From Paraescarpia echinospica (Eukaryota > Annelida > Polychaeta > Sabellida > Siboglinidae), in assembly GCA_020002185.1 (NCBI GenBank), contig CM034544.1:1-64000 (forward strand): DNA of 64,000 nucleotides. The letters run 5' to 3'. How positions within the stretch are numbered: the first letter of the stretch is position 1; every line of letters starts with the position of its first letter. The position numbers and the translations under genes were made by a program. This document shows, piece after piece, positions 13,501-24,884 of the stretch. The notes beneath the pieces are model-generated. The model did no database searches. It saw only the letters and a list, made by a program, of their open reading frames with translations, and was not told the DNA's origin.

Positions 13501-16500
13501 AGAAACCCATCAGATATTATGTTTCCTGCACTGTTTTCTAGTGGTCCCACCTGATCACGAACCTTCTGTTTACTCCTTACATCAGCCTAGAAACCCATCA
13601 GATATTATGTTTCCTGCACTGTTTTCTAGTGGTCCCACCTTATCTCAAACCTTCTGTTTACTCCTTACATCAGCCTAGAAACCCATGAGATATTATGTTT
13701 CCTGCACTGTTTTCTAGTGGTCCCACCTTATCACGAACCTTCTGTTTACTCCTTACATCAGCCTAGACACCCATGAGATATTATGTTTCCTGCACTGTTT
13801 TCTACTGGTCCCACCTGATCACGAACCTTCTGTTTACTCCTTACATCAGCCTAGACACCCATGAGATATTATGTTTCCTGCACTGTTTTCTAGTGGTCCC
13901 ACCGTATCACGAACCTTCTGTTTACTCCTTACATCAGCCTAGACACCCATGAGATATTATGTTTCCTGCACTGTTTTCTAGTGGTCCCACCTGATCACGA
14001 ACCTTCTGTTTACTCCTTACATCAGCCTAGAAACCCATCAGATATTACGTTTCCTGCACTGTTTTCTAGTGGTCCCACCTGATAACGAACCTTCTGTTTA
14101 CTCCTTACATCAGTCTAGAAACCCATGAGATATTATGTTTCCTGCACTGTTTTCTAGTGGTCCCACCTGATCACGAACCTTCTGTTTACTCCTTACATCA
14201 GCCTAGAAACCCATCAGATATTATGTTTCCTGCACTGTTTTCTAGTGGTCCCACCTTATCACGAACCTTCTGTTTACTCCTTACATCAGCCTAGAAACCC
14301 ATGAGATATTACGTTTCCTGCACTGTTTTCTAGTGGTCCCACCTTATCACGAACCTTCTGTTTACTCCTTACATCAGCCTAGAAACCCATCAGATATTAT
14401 GTTTCCTGCACTGTTTTCTAGTGGTCCCACCTGATCACGAACCTTCTGTTTACTCCTTACATCAGCCTAGAAACCCATGAGATATTATGTTTCCTGCACT
14501 GTTTTCTACTGGTCCCACCTTATCACGAACCTTCTGTTTACTCCTTACATCAGCCTAGAAACCCATCAGATATTATGTTTCCTGCACTGTTTTCTAATGG
14601 TCCCACCTCATCACGAACCTTCTGTTTACTCTTTACATCAGCCTAGAAACCGATGAGATATTACGTTTCCTGCACTGTTTTCTAGTGGTCCCACCTCATC
14701 ACGAACCTTCTGTTTACTCTTTACATCAGCCTAGAAACCCATGAGATATTATGTTTCCTGCACTGTTTTCTAGTGGTCCCACCTTATCTCAAACCTTCTG
14801 TTTACTCCTTACATCAGCCTAGAAACCCATGAGATATTATGTTTCCTGCACTGTTTTCTAGTGGTCCCACCTTATCACGAACCTTCTGTTTACTCCTTAC
14901 ATCAGCCTAGACACCCATGAGATATTATGTTTCCTGCACTGTTTTCTAGTGGTCCCACCTGATCACGAACCTTCTGTTTACTCCTTACATCAGCCTAGAA
15001 ACCCATCAGATATTACGTTTCCTGCACTGTTTTCTAGTGGTCCCACCTGATAACGAACCTTCTGTTTACTCCTTACATCAGCCTAGAAACCCATGAGATA
15101 TTATGTTTCCTGCACTGTTTTCTAGTGGTCCCACCTGATCACGAACCTTCTGTTTACTCCTTACATCAGCCTAGAAATCCATGAGATATTATGTTTCCTG
15201 CACTGTTTTCTACTGGTCCCACCTTATCACGAACCTTCTGTTTACTCCTTACATCAGCCTAGACACCCATGAGATATTATGTTTCCTGCACTGTTTTCTA
15301 GTGGTCCCACCTGATCACGAACCTTCTGTTTACTCCTTACATCAGCCTAGAAACCCATCAGATATTATGTTTCCTGCACTGTTTTCTGGTGGTCCCACCT
15401 TATCGCGAACCTTCTGTTTACTCCTTACATCAGCCTAGAAACCCATGAGATATTATGTTTCCTGCACTGTTTTCTACTGGTCCCACCTTATCACGAACCT
15501 TCTGTTTACTCCTTACATCAGCCTAGACACCCATGAGATATTATGTTTCCTGCACTGTTTTCTAGTGGTCCCACCTTATCACGAACCTTCTGTTTACTCC
15601 TTACATCAGCCTAGAAACCCATCAGATATTATGTTTCCTGCACTGTTTTCTAGTGGTCCCACCTGATCACGAACCTTCTGTTTACTCCTTACATCAGCCT
15701 AGAAACCCATGAGATATTATGTTTCCTGCACTGTTTTCTAGTGGTCCCACCTGATCACAAACCTTCTGTTTACTCCTTACATCAGCCTAGACACCCATCA
15801 GATATTATGTTTCCTGCACTGTTTTCTAGTGGTCCCACCTTATCACGAACCTTCTGTTTACTCCTTACATCAGCCTAGAAACCCATGAGATATTATGTTT
15901 CCTGCACTGTTTTCTAGTGGTCCCACCTGATCACAAACCTTCTGTTTACTCCTTACATCAGCCTAGAAACCCATGAGATATTATGTTTCCTGCACTGTTT
16001 TCTAGTGGTCCCACCTGATCACAAACCTTCTGTTTACTCCTTACATCAGACTAGAAACCCATGAGATATTATGTTTCCTGCACTGTTTTCTAGTGGTCCC
16101 ACCTGATCACGAACCTTCTGTTTACTCCTTACATCAGCCTAGAAACCCATCAGATATTATGTTTCCTGCACTGTTTTCTAGTGGTCCCACCTTATCACGA
16201 ACCTTCTGTTTACTCCTTTACTCCTTACATCAGCCTAGTTTACTCCTTACAAGCCTAGACACCCATGAGATATTATGATTCCTGCACTGTTTTCTAGTGG
16301 TCCCACCTGATCACGAACTTTCTGTTTACTCCTTACATCAGCCTAGAAACCCATCAGATATTATGTTTCCTGCACTGTTTTCTAGTGGTCCCACCTTATC
16401 ACGAACCTTCTGTTTACTCCTTACATCAGCCTAGACACCCATGAGATATTATGATTCCTGCACTGTTTTCTAGTGGTCCCACCTTATCTCGAACTTTCTG

Positions 16501-19500
16501 TTTACTCCTTACATCAGCCTAGAAACCCATCAGATATTATGTTTCCTGCACTGTTTTCTAGTGGTCCCACCTTATCACGAACCTTCTGTTTACTCCTTAC
16601 ATCAGCCTAGAAACCCATGAGATATTATGTTTCCTGCACTGTTTTCTACTGGTCCCACCTTATCACGAACCTTCTGTTTACTCCTTACATCAGCCTAGAC
16701 ACCCATGAGATATTATGTTTCCTGCACTGTTTTCTAGTGGTCCCACCTTATCACGAACCTTCTGTTTACTCCTTACATCAGCCTAGAAACCCATCAGATA
16801 TTATGTTTCCTGCACTGTTTTCTAGTGGTCCCACCTTATCTCGAACCTTCTGTTTACTCCTTACATCAGCCTAGAAACCCATGAGATATTATGTTTCCTG
16901 CACTGTTTTCTACTGGTCCCACCTTATCACGAACCTTCTGTTTACTCCTTACATCAGCCTAGACACCCATGAGATATTATGTTTCCTGCACTGTTTTCTA
17001 GTGGTCCCACCTTATCTCGAACCTTCTGTTTACTCCTTACATCAGCCTAGAAACCCATCAGATATTATGTTTCCTGCACTGTTTTCTAGTGGTCCCACCT
17101 TATCTCGAACCTTCTGTTTACTCCTTACATCAGCCTAGAAACCCATCAGATATTACGTTTCCTGCACTGTTTTCTAGTGGTCCCACCTTATCACGAACCT
17201 TCTGTTTACTCCTTACATCAGCCTAGAAACCCATGAGATATTATGTTTCCTGCACTGTTTTCTACTGGTCCCACCTGATCACGAACCTTCTGTTTACTCC
17301 TTACATCAGCCTAGAAACCCATCAGATATTACGTTTCCTGCACTGTTTTCTAGTGGTCCCACCTGATCACGAACCTTCTGTTTACTTCTTACATCAGCCT
17401 AGAAACCCATGAGATATTACGTTTCCTGCACTGTTTTCTAGTGGTCCCACCTTATCTCGAACTTTCTGTTTACTCCTTACATCAGCCTAGAAACCCATCA
17501 GATATTATGTTTCCTGCACTGTTTTCTAGTGGTCTCACCTTATCACGAACCTTCTGTTTACTCCTTACATCAGCCTAGACACCCATGAGATATTATGTTT
17601 CCTGCACTGTTTTCTAGTGGTCCCACCTGATCACGAACCTTCTGTTTACTCCTTACATCAGCCTAGACACCCATCAGATATTATGTTTCCTGCACTGTTT
17701 TCTAGTGGTCCCACCTTATCACGAACATTCTGTTTACTCCTTACATCAGCCTAGAAACCCATGAGATATTACGTTTCCTGCACTGTTTTCTAGTGGTCCC
17801 ACCTTATCACGAACCTTCTGTTTACTCCTTACATCAGCCTAGAAACCCATGAGATATTATGTTTCCTGCACTGTTTTCTAGTGGTCCCACCTTATCTCGA
17901 ACCTTCTGTTTACTCCTTACATCAGCCTAGAAACCCATGAGATATTATGTTTCCTGCACTGTTTTCTAGTGGTCCCACCTTATCACGAACCTTCTGTTTA
18001 CTCCTTACATCAGCCTAGAAACCCATGAGATATTATGTTTCCTGCACTGTTTTCTAGTGGTCCCACCTTATCACGAACCTTCTGTTTACTCCTTACATCA
18101 GCCTAGAAACCCATGAGATATTATGTTTCCTGCACTGTTTTCTAGTGGTCCCACCTTATCTCGAACCTTCTGTTTACTCCTTACATCAGCCTAGAAACCC
18201 ATGAGATATTATGTTTCCTGCACTGTTTTCTAGTGGTCCCACCTTATCACGAACGTTCTGTTTACTCCTTACATCAGCCTAGAAAACCATCAGATATTAT
18301 GTTTCCTGCACTGTTTTCTAGTGGTCCCACCTTATCTCGAACCTTCTGTTTACTCCTTACATCAGCCTAGAAACCCATGAGATATTATGTTTCCTGCACT
18401 GTTTTCTAGTTGGCCCACCTTATCTCGAACCTTCTGTTTACTCCTTACATCAGCCTAGAAACCCATCAGATATTACGTTTCCTGCACTGTTTTCTAGTGG
18501 TCCCACCTTATCTCGAACCTTCTGTTTACTCCTTACATCAGCCTAGAAACCCATGAGATATTACGTTTCCTGCACTGTTTTCTAGTGGTCCCACCTTATC
18601 TCGAACCTTCTGTTTACTCCTTACATCAGCCTAGAAACCCATCAGATATTATGTTTCCTGCACTGTTTTCTAGTGGTCCCACCTTATCTCGAACCTTCTG
18701 TTTACTCCTTACATCATCCTAGAAACCCATCAGATATTATGTTTCCTGCACTGTTTTCTAGTGGTCCCACCTTATCTCGAACCTTCTGTTTACTCCTTAC
18801 ATCAGCCTAGAAACCCATCAGATATTATGTTTCCTGCACTGTTTTCTAGTGGTCCCACCTGATCACGAACCTTCTGTTTACTCCTTACATCAGCCTAGAC
18901 ACCCATCAGATATTATGTTTCCTGCACTGTTTTCTAGTGGTCCCACCTGATCACGAACCTTCTGTTTACTCCTTACATCAGCCTAGACACCCATGAGATA
19001 TTATGTTTCCTGCACTGTTTTCTAGTGGTCTCACCTTATCACGAACCTTCTGTTTACTCCTTACATCAGCATAGAAACCCATCAGATATTATGTTTCCTG
19101 CGCTGTTTTCTAGGGGTCCCACCTTATCACGAACCTTCTGTTTACTCCTTACATCAGCCTAGAAACCCATGAGATATTATGTTTCCTGCAGTGTTTTCTA
19201 GTGGACCCACCTTATCGCGAACCTTCTGTTTACTCCTTACATCAGCCTAGAAACCCATCAGATATTATGTTTCCTGCACTGTTTTCTACTGGTCCCACCT
19301 GATCACGAATCTTCTGTTTACTCCTTACATCAGCCTAGAAACCCATGAGATATTACGTTTCCTGCACTGTTTTCTAGTGGACCCACCTTATCGCGAACCT
19401 TCTGTTTACTCCTTACATCAGCCTAGAAACCCATCAGATATTATGTTTCCTGCACTGTTTTCTACTGGTCCCACCTGATCACAAACCTTCTGTTTACTCC

Positions 19501-19515
19501 TTACATCAGCCTAGA

Positions 19516-20400
19516 AACTCGTGCTATCATTTTTTATATGATTCGTTAATATTTGCTCAAAAGTTTGTTTGAATTTTCTAATTTCGGTTGTAGCTAGGTT
19601 AAGGGCCACTTTGTAGTTGTTATAGTCTTCTATATTTCAAGTGTTTCTGTAAACTCTCCATATAATCTGTTTGTAGGCAATCTTTCGTACAGCTTCTTTT
19701 GATAGGTGTTTCTTCCTTGATCGTTTCCTTTGCTTTTTAGGGAAACAAATCTTTCAATAATGCCTTCAATCTCATGTTTTAAAATGGTCCAACATTCTGT
19801 TGGTGCCTTCTCCTTCATTAAGTTAGTCCAATCTATGAGTGGTAAATATTTTCTCATCTGTTTATATTTGTCTTTGTTAAAGTTTCTCCTCCATCGCTTT
19901 TTATCATTATTCCCTGACTGTACTTTTATACTAAAATGGATCTGGTTATGAACACTAGATCCCAAAGGTTCATGTATTTTAACTTTATCATCTCATTCGT
20001 TTTGAGAAGAGAACACAAAACCGAACACATTCCCACCTCTGGTTGGTTCCAAAACATGTTGGGTAAGGAAACAGTCCTGTATTAGAAGTAGAAACTGTTG
20101 GTCATTACCTCCAGCACTCTCTAGTGATGTCCACTGAATATGTCCATGATTAAAATCACCCATTATAACACATTCCTCTTTATTTATCTACTTTACAGCA
20201 CTGGGATGTTTTACATCATCCTCTTGTGTTATGTTAGGACTGTGATAAACTAGTCCTATTGTTAATGTTGAGTTTCTGGTAACTATGTTGCATCAAATAT
20301 CCTCCTCGTAATCTGCTTCACTTTTCAGTTGTACTTCATATGTCTGTATAGGTTCTTTGATATACAGAATGACTCCACCTCCCCTTGGATAACACGTGAA
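19516..20400 (-). pseudogene. LINE ORF2: C-terminal part of endonuclease and linker (broken)
   Basis: Minus-strand reading gives, in order, RGGGVILYIKEPIQTYEV, then MGDFNHGHIQW with the GDFN motif of APE-type LINE endonucleases, then the linker region (WTNLMKEKAPTECWTILKHE, 19,965-19,630). After a frameshift near 19,640 it continues as EDYNNYKVALNLATTEIRKF up to 19,516. The coding sequence stops abruptly at the satellite border, before any reverse transcriptase, so the satellite has cut or replaced the 3' half. In-frame stops (near 20,285 and 20,190) and frameshifts show that it is dead. It is one element with the segments at 21,417-22,707, separated from them by a nested plus-strand LINE. 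Confidence 0.85.
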
Positions 20401-21416
20401 ATAATAAAAATGCAACGAAAACGTAACAAAAGCCATAAAAAAGCAAAACAAACTGGACTACTAAAGCTGCAGTCAAATCCTACTCAGACTATCTAAACAA
20501 TCACATTGGAGACAGCCTAAAACAAACCCAAAACAATTCTGGTCATTCATTAAAGCAAACAAATGAGAATACATTGGCATCCCTACACTGCAAGCAAAGG
20601 ACCGACCAATCACAAATGACCACGACAAAGCAAATACACTTAACAACCAATTCAGTTCCGTGTTTACTCAAGAAATCTACCCCATCCCCCAACTAGCTCC
20701 ATCCATCTATCCCGATATCCAGTTTTGTCAGAAATGATCACAGACGCCAAACAAACTCAGCAGACCTAATAGCCACCCTTGGATGGTCAACTCTTGAACA
20801 ACGACGCACTACCAAACAAGCCATGACATTTAAAAAAATATTAAATAACATAATCAACATCACACCCCCACCAGGTCTACTAACACAGTCAACATCACAC
20901 CCCACCAGGTCTATTAACACAGTCAACATCACACCCCCACCAGGTCTACTAACACAGTCAACATCACACCCCCACCAGGTCTACTAACACAGTCAACATC
21001 ACACCCCCACCAGGTCTACTAACACAGTCAACATCACACCCCCACCAGGTCTACTAACACAGTCAACATCACACCCCACCAGGTCTACTAACACAGTCAA
21101 CATCACACCCCACCAGGTCTACTAACACAGTCAACATCACACCCCCACCAGGTCTACTAACACAGTCAAAAAACCGTGGCCACTACGTAGCCCCTAGGTG
21201 CTGCATCAATGCAGCAGTGTTCTCTTTCTATCCTGAGCAGTTCGAATCTGGAATGTGATCCCATCACAAATTACTGAACTAGAAAACCCCATAGCATTTC
21301 AAACGGCAATCATGAACCTCCCTTTCACCACACCCAATCATCTAAAGTGCCTATAAAATAAACAAACAAACTACCCACAACGCCTGCGCACAAACAAGCA
21401 CCATAAAACTCGTGTG
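20401..21416 (+). mobile_element. Nested 5'-truncated LINE (CR1/L2-like), plus strand
   Basis: Plus-strand frames with shifts give LINE ORF2 pieces. Linker to RT start: KQFWSFIKANK, then IPTLQAKDRPITNDHDKANT, then LNNQFSSVFTQE (20,535-20,680). The C-terminus follows after loss of nearly all the RT: LGWSTLEQRRTTKQAMTFKK (about 20,780-20,835), then YVAPRCCINA, FSFYPE, and WNVIPSQITELENPIAFQTA (to about 21,335). These are hallmarks of CR1/L2-type ends (LGW.tLe.RR; WN.iP). It interrupts the minus-strand LINE, so it is the younger insertion. The polymerase core is absent and a minisatellite has expanded inside the C-terminal coding part. Confidence 0.82.
20845..21171. repeat. 34/35-bp minisatellite inside a LINE coding region
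   Basis: About nine copies of a unit containing AACATCACACCCCCACCAGG and TCTACTAACACAGTC. Units differ by four or five C in the C-run, giving 34 or 35 bp. The flanking LINE frame runs KKILNNIINITPPPGLLTQS and resumes as KNRGHYVAPRC, so one copy of the unit is ancestral LINE coding sequence and the rest are tandem expansion. Confidence 0.92.
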
Positions 21417-21690
21417 TTAGCTCAAGTTTGGGCTGTTTGGAGTAAATGACCTAAGACCTCTCATGAGATAACCCGATAGAGCTAATTCAGCATCTACGAT
21501 GTCTTCATGTGCCCATGATTCTGTGGTGTCTATTATATCAGGGTCTATATCCACTAACATGATGTCTAAATCACTTCTCTTATTTACTATGCTTCTGGCA
21601 TTTAAGCACACACATCTAAGTGAATTTTTATGGATATTTGGTGAACGTTTCCTTGTAGATTTGTTTGTACTATTTCTTTGACGTGGCTCC
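21417..21690 (-). pseudogene. LINE ORF2: N-terminal part of endonuclease
   Basis: Minus-strand translation gives CLNARSIVNKRSDLDIMLVD, then DIDPDIIDTTESWAHEDIVD and ELALSGYLM. The motifs are the N-terminal APE-like endonuclease signature of CR1/jockey-group LINEs (LNARSxxNK; TESW as the catalytic Glu motif; GY). The frame ends near 21,417 where the nested LINE enters; its continuation is at 20,400-19,516. About 85 bases separate it from the upstream ORF1 stop, a normal ORF1-ORF2 spacing. Confidence 0.87.
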
Positions 21691-21696
21691 GTGTAT

Positions 21697-22245
21697 CTAG
21701 TTTAAATACTCAACCGTGCCTGTGCCTTCACCTATGCACCTAATGAACTCACTCCCTTGAACTGCTGCTCCTTTTCCTGTCACATGAAGCCCATCACTCA
21801 TAAACAGACCTTCTCTCCCTACAAAGCTTGCCCACATGTCTACGAAGCCGACTCCTTCCTCCATATGGAGGAAGAAGTCTGTACCAGTGTGTTGATGGCC
21901 ATTCTTTTGCAATTCTATTAGCATTGTCCTTTGCCACCCATTATCGACAGTATACCTGATAACATCATCTGTCCAATGAGTGCCTCTATCAGTGTGTGGA
22001 CCAGTCTCCTATACTTATCAATGATGGCCGTCGTTCCTTCCTACTCAGCATTATTGCTGCCCACGTGCACAAGAATAGATCTTCCATTGCCATTACCCAT
22101 GACTTGGCCAACTCTTCCTGTGACATCCTCTATCTTTGTCCCTGGTAGACATACAGTCATATCCTCCCCCTTGTTTATTGTCTTGTCCAACTTCCTGATT
22201 ATAGAATCCTCCATGACCACTCTTTCACCTTAACTATTGCCTCTG
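21697..22245 (-). pseudogene. LINE ORF1: SGNH-type esterase domain
   Basis: Reading the minus strand, the upstream part carries MEDSIIRKLD (a GDS-like block with Gly replaced by Glu), CLPGTKIEDV, then ILVHVGSNNAEQEG (the HVGSN block typical of SGNH hydrolases). After a frameshift near 21,930 the end is GVGFVDMWASFVGREGLFMS, then DGLHVTGKGAAV, with the DGLH catalytic Asp-His block. This esterase/lipase-like domain is known from ORF1 proteins of CR1-group LINEs, where its role is unproven. It lies directly before the endonuclease frame. The frameshift and the changed GDS block mark it as inactive. Confidence 0.78.
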
Positions 22246-22707
22246 CATAACTCATGCCTTCCTTCTGTTGCAGCACCTCAACACTGACCTGTTTACCTTT
22301 CTTTTGCTGAACACTCTGTCTTCTTCTCAGTCTTTTGTTTCACAGTCTTACCAACTGCCTCTGTGGTATCTACCTCTTCACCACCTGTATCGCTGTAACT
22401 TGTTCCTTCACACCTGTCACCTTCCCACCTCTCAGTCTCCTTTCTTCAGTCTCCGTGTCACAACTCTGCTCCTTCTGTGTCATAATATTCCCAACTCTCT
22501 CCGTGTCATCTCTCTCTCTCTGTTCCATCTATTTCCATGTTGAGTCTCACATCCATCTCCTTCACTACATCCATCAACTTACACACCTCCTTCATCAGAC
22601 ATTCCACCCTCAAACACCCCATACACCGAAAACTTAACCCGTCTTCTTTGGTCTCTGCCCATGATTTTGGCCAGCCAGACAACGCAAAATCCACCCAGCT
22701 CAGCTCA
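22246..22707 (-). pseudogene. LINE ORF1: N-terminal Cys-containing and charged region
   Basis: The minus-strand frame from about 22,694 reads VDFALSGWPKSWAETKEDGL, then a CMGCLRVECLMKEVCKLMDV stretch. This is a short Cys-x2-Cys followed by a likely coiled coil. It passes into a Glu/Arg/Lys-rich segment with stops (22,500-22,250). Position directly 5' of the esterase block makes it the ORF1 start. The extreme 5' end coincides with the border of repeat D at about 22,708. Confidence 0.6.
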
Positions 22708-23905
22708 AGTTAGTGGAGGTGAAGGCAACAAAGGCACGATTTGTGGACACCTTAGCTCCCTGACGTGTCCATCCATTTGTTGACAACATTAAAACTCGTA
22801 ATCGATATTGTGATTGACCAACCCAGTTTTTTTATGCGCCTCTTAGTTTGGTTTCCAAGGATTTAGGCGCAATAGAAGTTTCCTGGTTATTATTAGGCCA
22901 CCACCGAGAGGCGTATTGTTGAAAACGTTCCCAGCCCATATCAATTAATTATTTTGTTTCTTACTTATGTCCTCCAATTAACGTGTTGACATAATGAGGT
23001 ATTTCCAGAGTTTTCTGTCTGACTTGCATTAGCAAGACAAATCGTGACCCACCACTAGTCAACGTTAATGTTGTATTTGATGTTGTCGACTTTGTTGCTG
23101 GCTTCTTTTATGTAAAAATAATGATATCGATTAATAAAATAGTTGATGTTTAATAAAACTCAACTAATCCACCTTTCAGTCTAGGCTATGTTATGGCTGT
23201 ATGTCGCACTATTGACCTGTTGTGTAATAAAACTCAACTAATCCACCTTTCAGTCTAGGCTATGTTATGGCTGTATGTCGCACTATTGACCTGTTGTGTA
23301 ATAAAACTCAACTAATCCACCTTTCAGTCTAGGCTATGTTATGGCTGTATGTCGCACTATTGACCTGTTGTGTAATAAAACTCAACTAATCCACCTTTCA
23401 GTCTAGGCTATGTTATGGCTGTATGTCGCACTATTGACCTGTTGTGTAATAAAACTCAACTAATCCACCTTTCAGTCTAGGCTATGTTATGGCTGTATGT
23501 CGCACTATTGACCTGTTGTGTAATAAAACTCAACTGATCCACCTCTCAGTCTAGGCTATGTTATGGCTGTATGTCGCACTATTAACCTGTTGTGTGTTGA
23601 AAGGTCCCAACATGATAAATGGATATTCCGCTGACACCAGATCCCGGCAATTACCTGTCACTCACACGTTGCACGAGAGCCGTAATGCGTTTGTGTACAA
23701 CGGTGTGCAGCCAGGCGTGACCGACAAGTGCACCTGCCATTAGCTGTTTGTAAACAAATCGCCAACCCACTGATTCTCAATGTGCTTGGCGCCGAGTCAT
23801 ATTGACAATATCCACACAGGAGTATGTAGACTTTGTAGTCCATGATCGCCTCGGCGTTCTATGAGTCATTGCGGCCGCCTTGGAGCATTCTATTTCTTCA
23901 CATCA
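22708..23905. repeat. Dispersed repeat D, copy 1
   Basis: This segment is clearly similar to 47,752-48,585. Both start with AAGTTAGTGGAGGTG, share ATCGATATTGTGATTGACCA, TTTCCAAGGATTTAGGCGCA, and GTGTACAACGGTGTGCAGCC, and end near CTTGGARCMTTCTRTTTC. Copy 1 is longer because a 74-bp segment is present six times. I see no open frame of note in it. A FLYWCH/MULE-like gene remnant follows within 100 bases, so D may be the end or 5' region of a DNA transposon (inference). It contains TGTTTGTAAACA at 23,745-23,756. Confidence 0.88.
23152..23595. repeat. 74-bp tandem repeat, six copies, within D
   Basis: Copies start at 23,152, 23,226, 23,300, 23,374, 23,448 and 23,522, each beginning AATAAAACTCAAC. 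The first five are almost identical; the sixth is slightly diverged (CTGATCCACCTCTC) and runs on into single-copy D. The other D copy has this segment once, near 48,200. Confidence 0.96.
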
Positions 23906-23987
23906 ATCTGAACTGAGAAACTGTCTCCATGATTCACTGTGTGTTTAGTATCACAGAGAATAGTGCACCTGGATCTAGGTATACAAG

Positions 23988-24485
23988 ATGGACGTGATAG
24001 AATATGAAACAACCAAATAGAGGAAGCCTTCTGCCTTGTACCGAGGCTACAGGTTCCTCTGTAGACGCACTGGGGCAAATGGGAACAAGTACTGGGTGTG
24101 CACCAGATACAACATCAAGTGCAAGTCCACGCTGACAACTGACGTGACTGGTGAGTTCGTCAAGTGGAGTGGTGAGCATGACCACCCGCCAGACACTGCA
24201 CAATGTGAGGTGACGAAGGCCATTGCTTCCAAGAGGAAACGTGCTCGAGATGAACCCCACATCCCAGTCCAGCAAATCTACAATGTTGAGGCGATAAAGC
24301 TGACGTCGAGTGGTTTGGACTTTGTTACAAACATTCCACGTTTCCATTCTGTAAAACATGGCCTTTACTATCAAAGACATCTGCTTGTGCCAAACCTACC
24401 AACCCAACGAGAAGACATCATACTGGAAGGAGGCTATACGAAGACACTGGATGGCAAAAATTTCCTTGCATTTGACATTCAATAG
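23988..24485 (+). pseudogene. FLYWCH zinc-finger gene remnant, N-terminal part
   Basis: The likely ATG is at 23,988 (MDVIEYETTK), followed by an in-frame TAG at 24,018. The frame then stays open as ALYRGYRFLCRRTGANGNKY, WVCTRYNIKCKSTLTT, and GEFVKWSGEHDHPPD, to a double stop at 24,483. Aromatic RF, YW, the two Cys and the H-D-H end form a standard FLYWCH finger (roughly residues 14-70). About 90 residues with no domain I recognise follow. FLYWCH fingers in animals occur in host DNA-binding proteins and in MULE-type transposases. The continuation at 24,486-24,770 favours the latter. The nonsense codon and later frameshift make it non-functional as written. Confidence 0.8.
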
Positions 24486-24770
24486 TAGAATACAATAATT
24501 GGATTTGCCACAGACGACATTCTTCGACTGCTTTGTGAGTCGACTGACATGAAACATTTAAGACAGCGCCCAAGCTATTCCACCAAATGTACACCCTCCA
24601 TGTTAGTCTCGGATCTAGAAACAACGCAGAGATAGAGCCTGTGATGTATACTGTTCTTCCGGATGAAAGCACGGAAAAATACAGAGACTTGTTCCAGAAG
24701 ATCAATTTGAAATGTGAGGATCTTGGACTGGAGTTCCACCCTCCCAAGATGAGACTAGACTAGGAACCAG
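24486..24770 (+). pseudogene. MULE-transposase-like continuation of the FLYWCH gene (broken)
   Basis: After the double stop the same frame reads NTIIGFATDDILRLLCESTD. After a shift near 24,550 it gives TFKTAPKLFHQMYTLHVSLG, then EPVMYTVLPDESTEKYRDLF and GLEFHPPKMRLD. The order (DGTF-like block, P.lF.QlYtlH, vmYtvLPdes.e.Y..lF) matches the start of MULE-family transposase domains as found in FLYWCH/MULE proteins. The catalytic core downstream is missing; the 29-bp satellite begins about 115 bases later. Confidence 0.7.
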
Positions 24771-24884
24771 CTCCCATCAGTGTTGAAAGAAATTGAAATA
24801 TCACATTGTGGATCAGCGCCTGGCTGTGTTCAAGCAAGAGTATGCATCTGGAGACAGGTCAGTGTTAAGCTTTCTGAGTGCTGC

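Larger units (their letters stand above)
1..19515. repeat. 88-bp satellite array (satellite A)
   Basis: Head-to-tail copies of an 88-bp monomer, about 214 of them, fill this stretch apart from two LINE scraps. A convenient phase mark is GATATTATGTTTCCTGCACT, seen at 1 and again 88 bases on. Monomers differ by a few substitutions at preferred places: CACGA/CATGA/CATCA before GATATT, ATG/ACG in TATTATG, TGATCACG/TTATCACG/TTATCTCG. Runs of variants recur together, which shows higher-order amplification; for example 1-770 reappears at 1,911-2,680. Each monomer has a near-inverted repeat, CTAGAAAC and GTTTTCTAG, about 30 bases apart. The array begins before the window and ends sharply at about 19,515 inside a LINE. 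Short open frames across it are only stop-free monomer translations. It is probably pericentromeric or other heterochromatic satellite; that location is inference. Confidence 0.97.

Noticed and set aside
955..17138. Many 60-96-codon frames with repeated MFPALFSSGPT or MRYYVSCTV peptides
   Set aside because: They are 88-bp satellite monomers read through; frame length is limited by monomer stops and they have no gene context.
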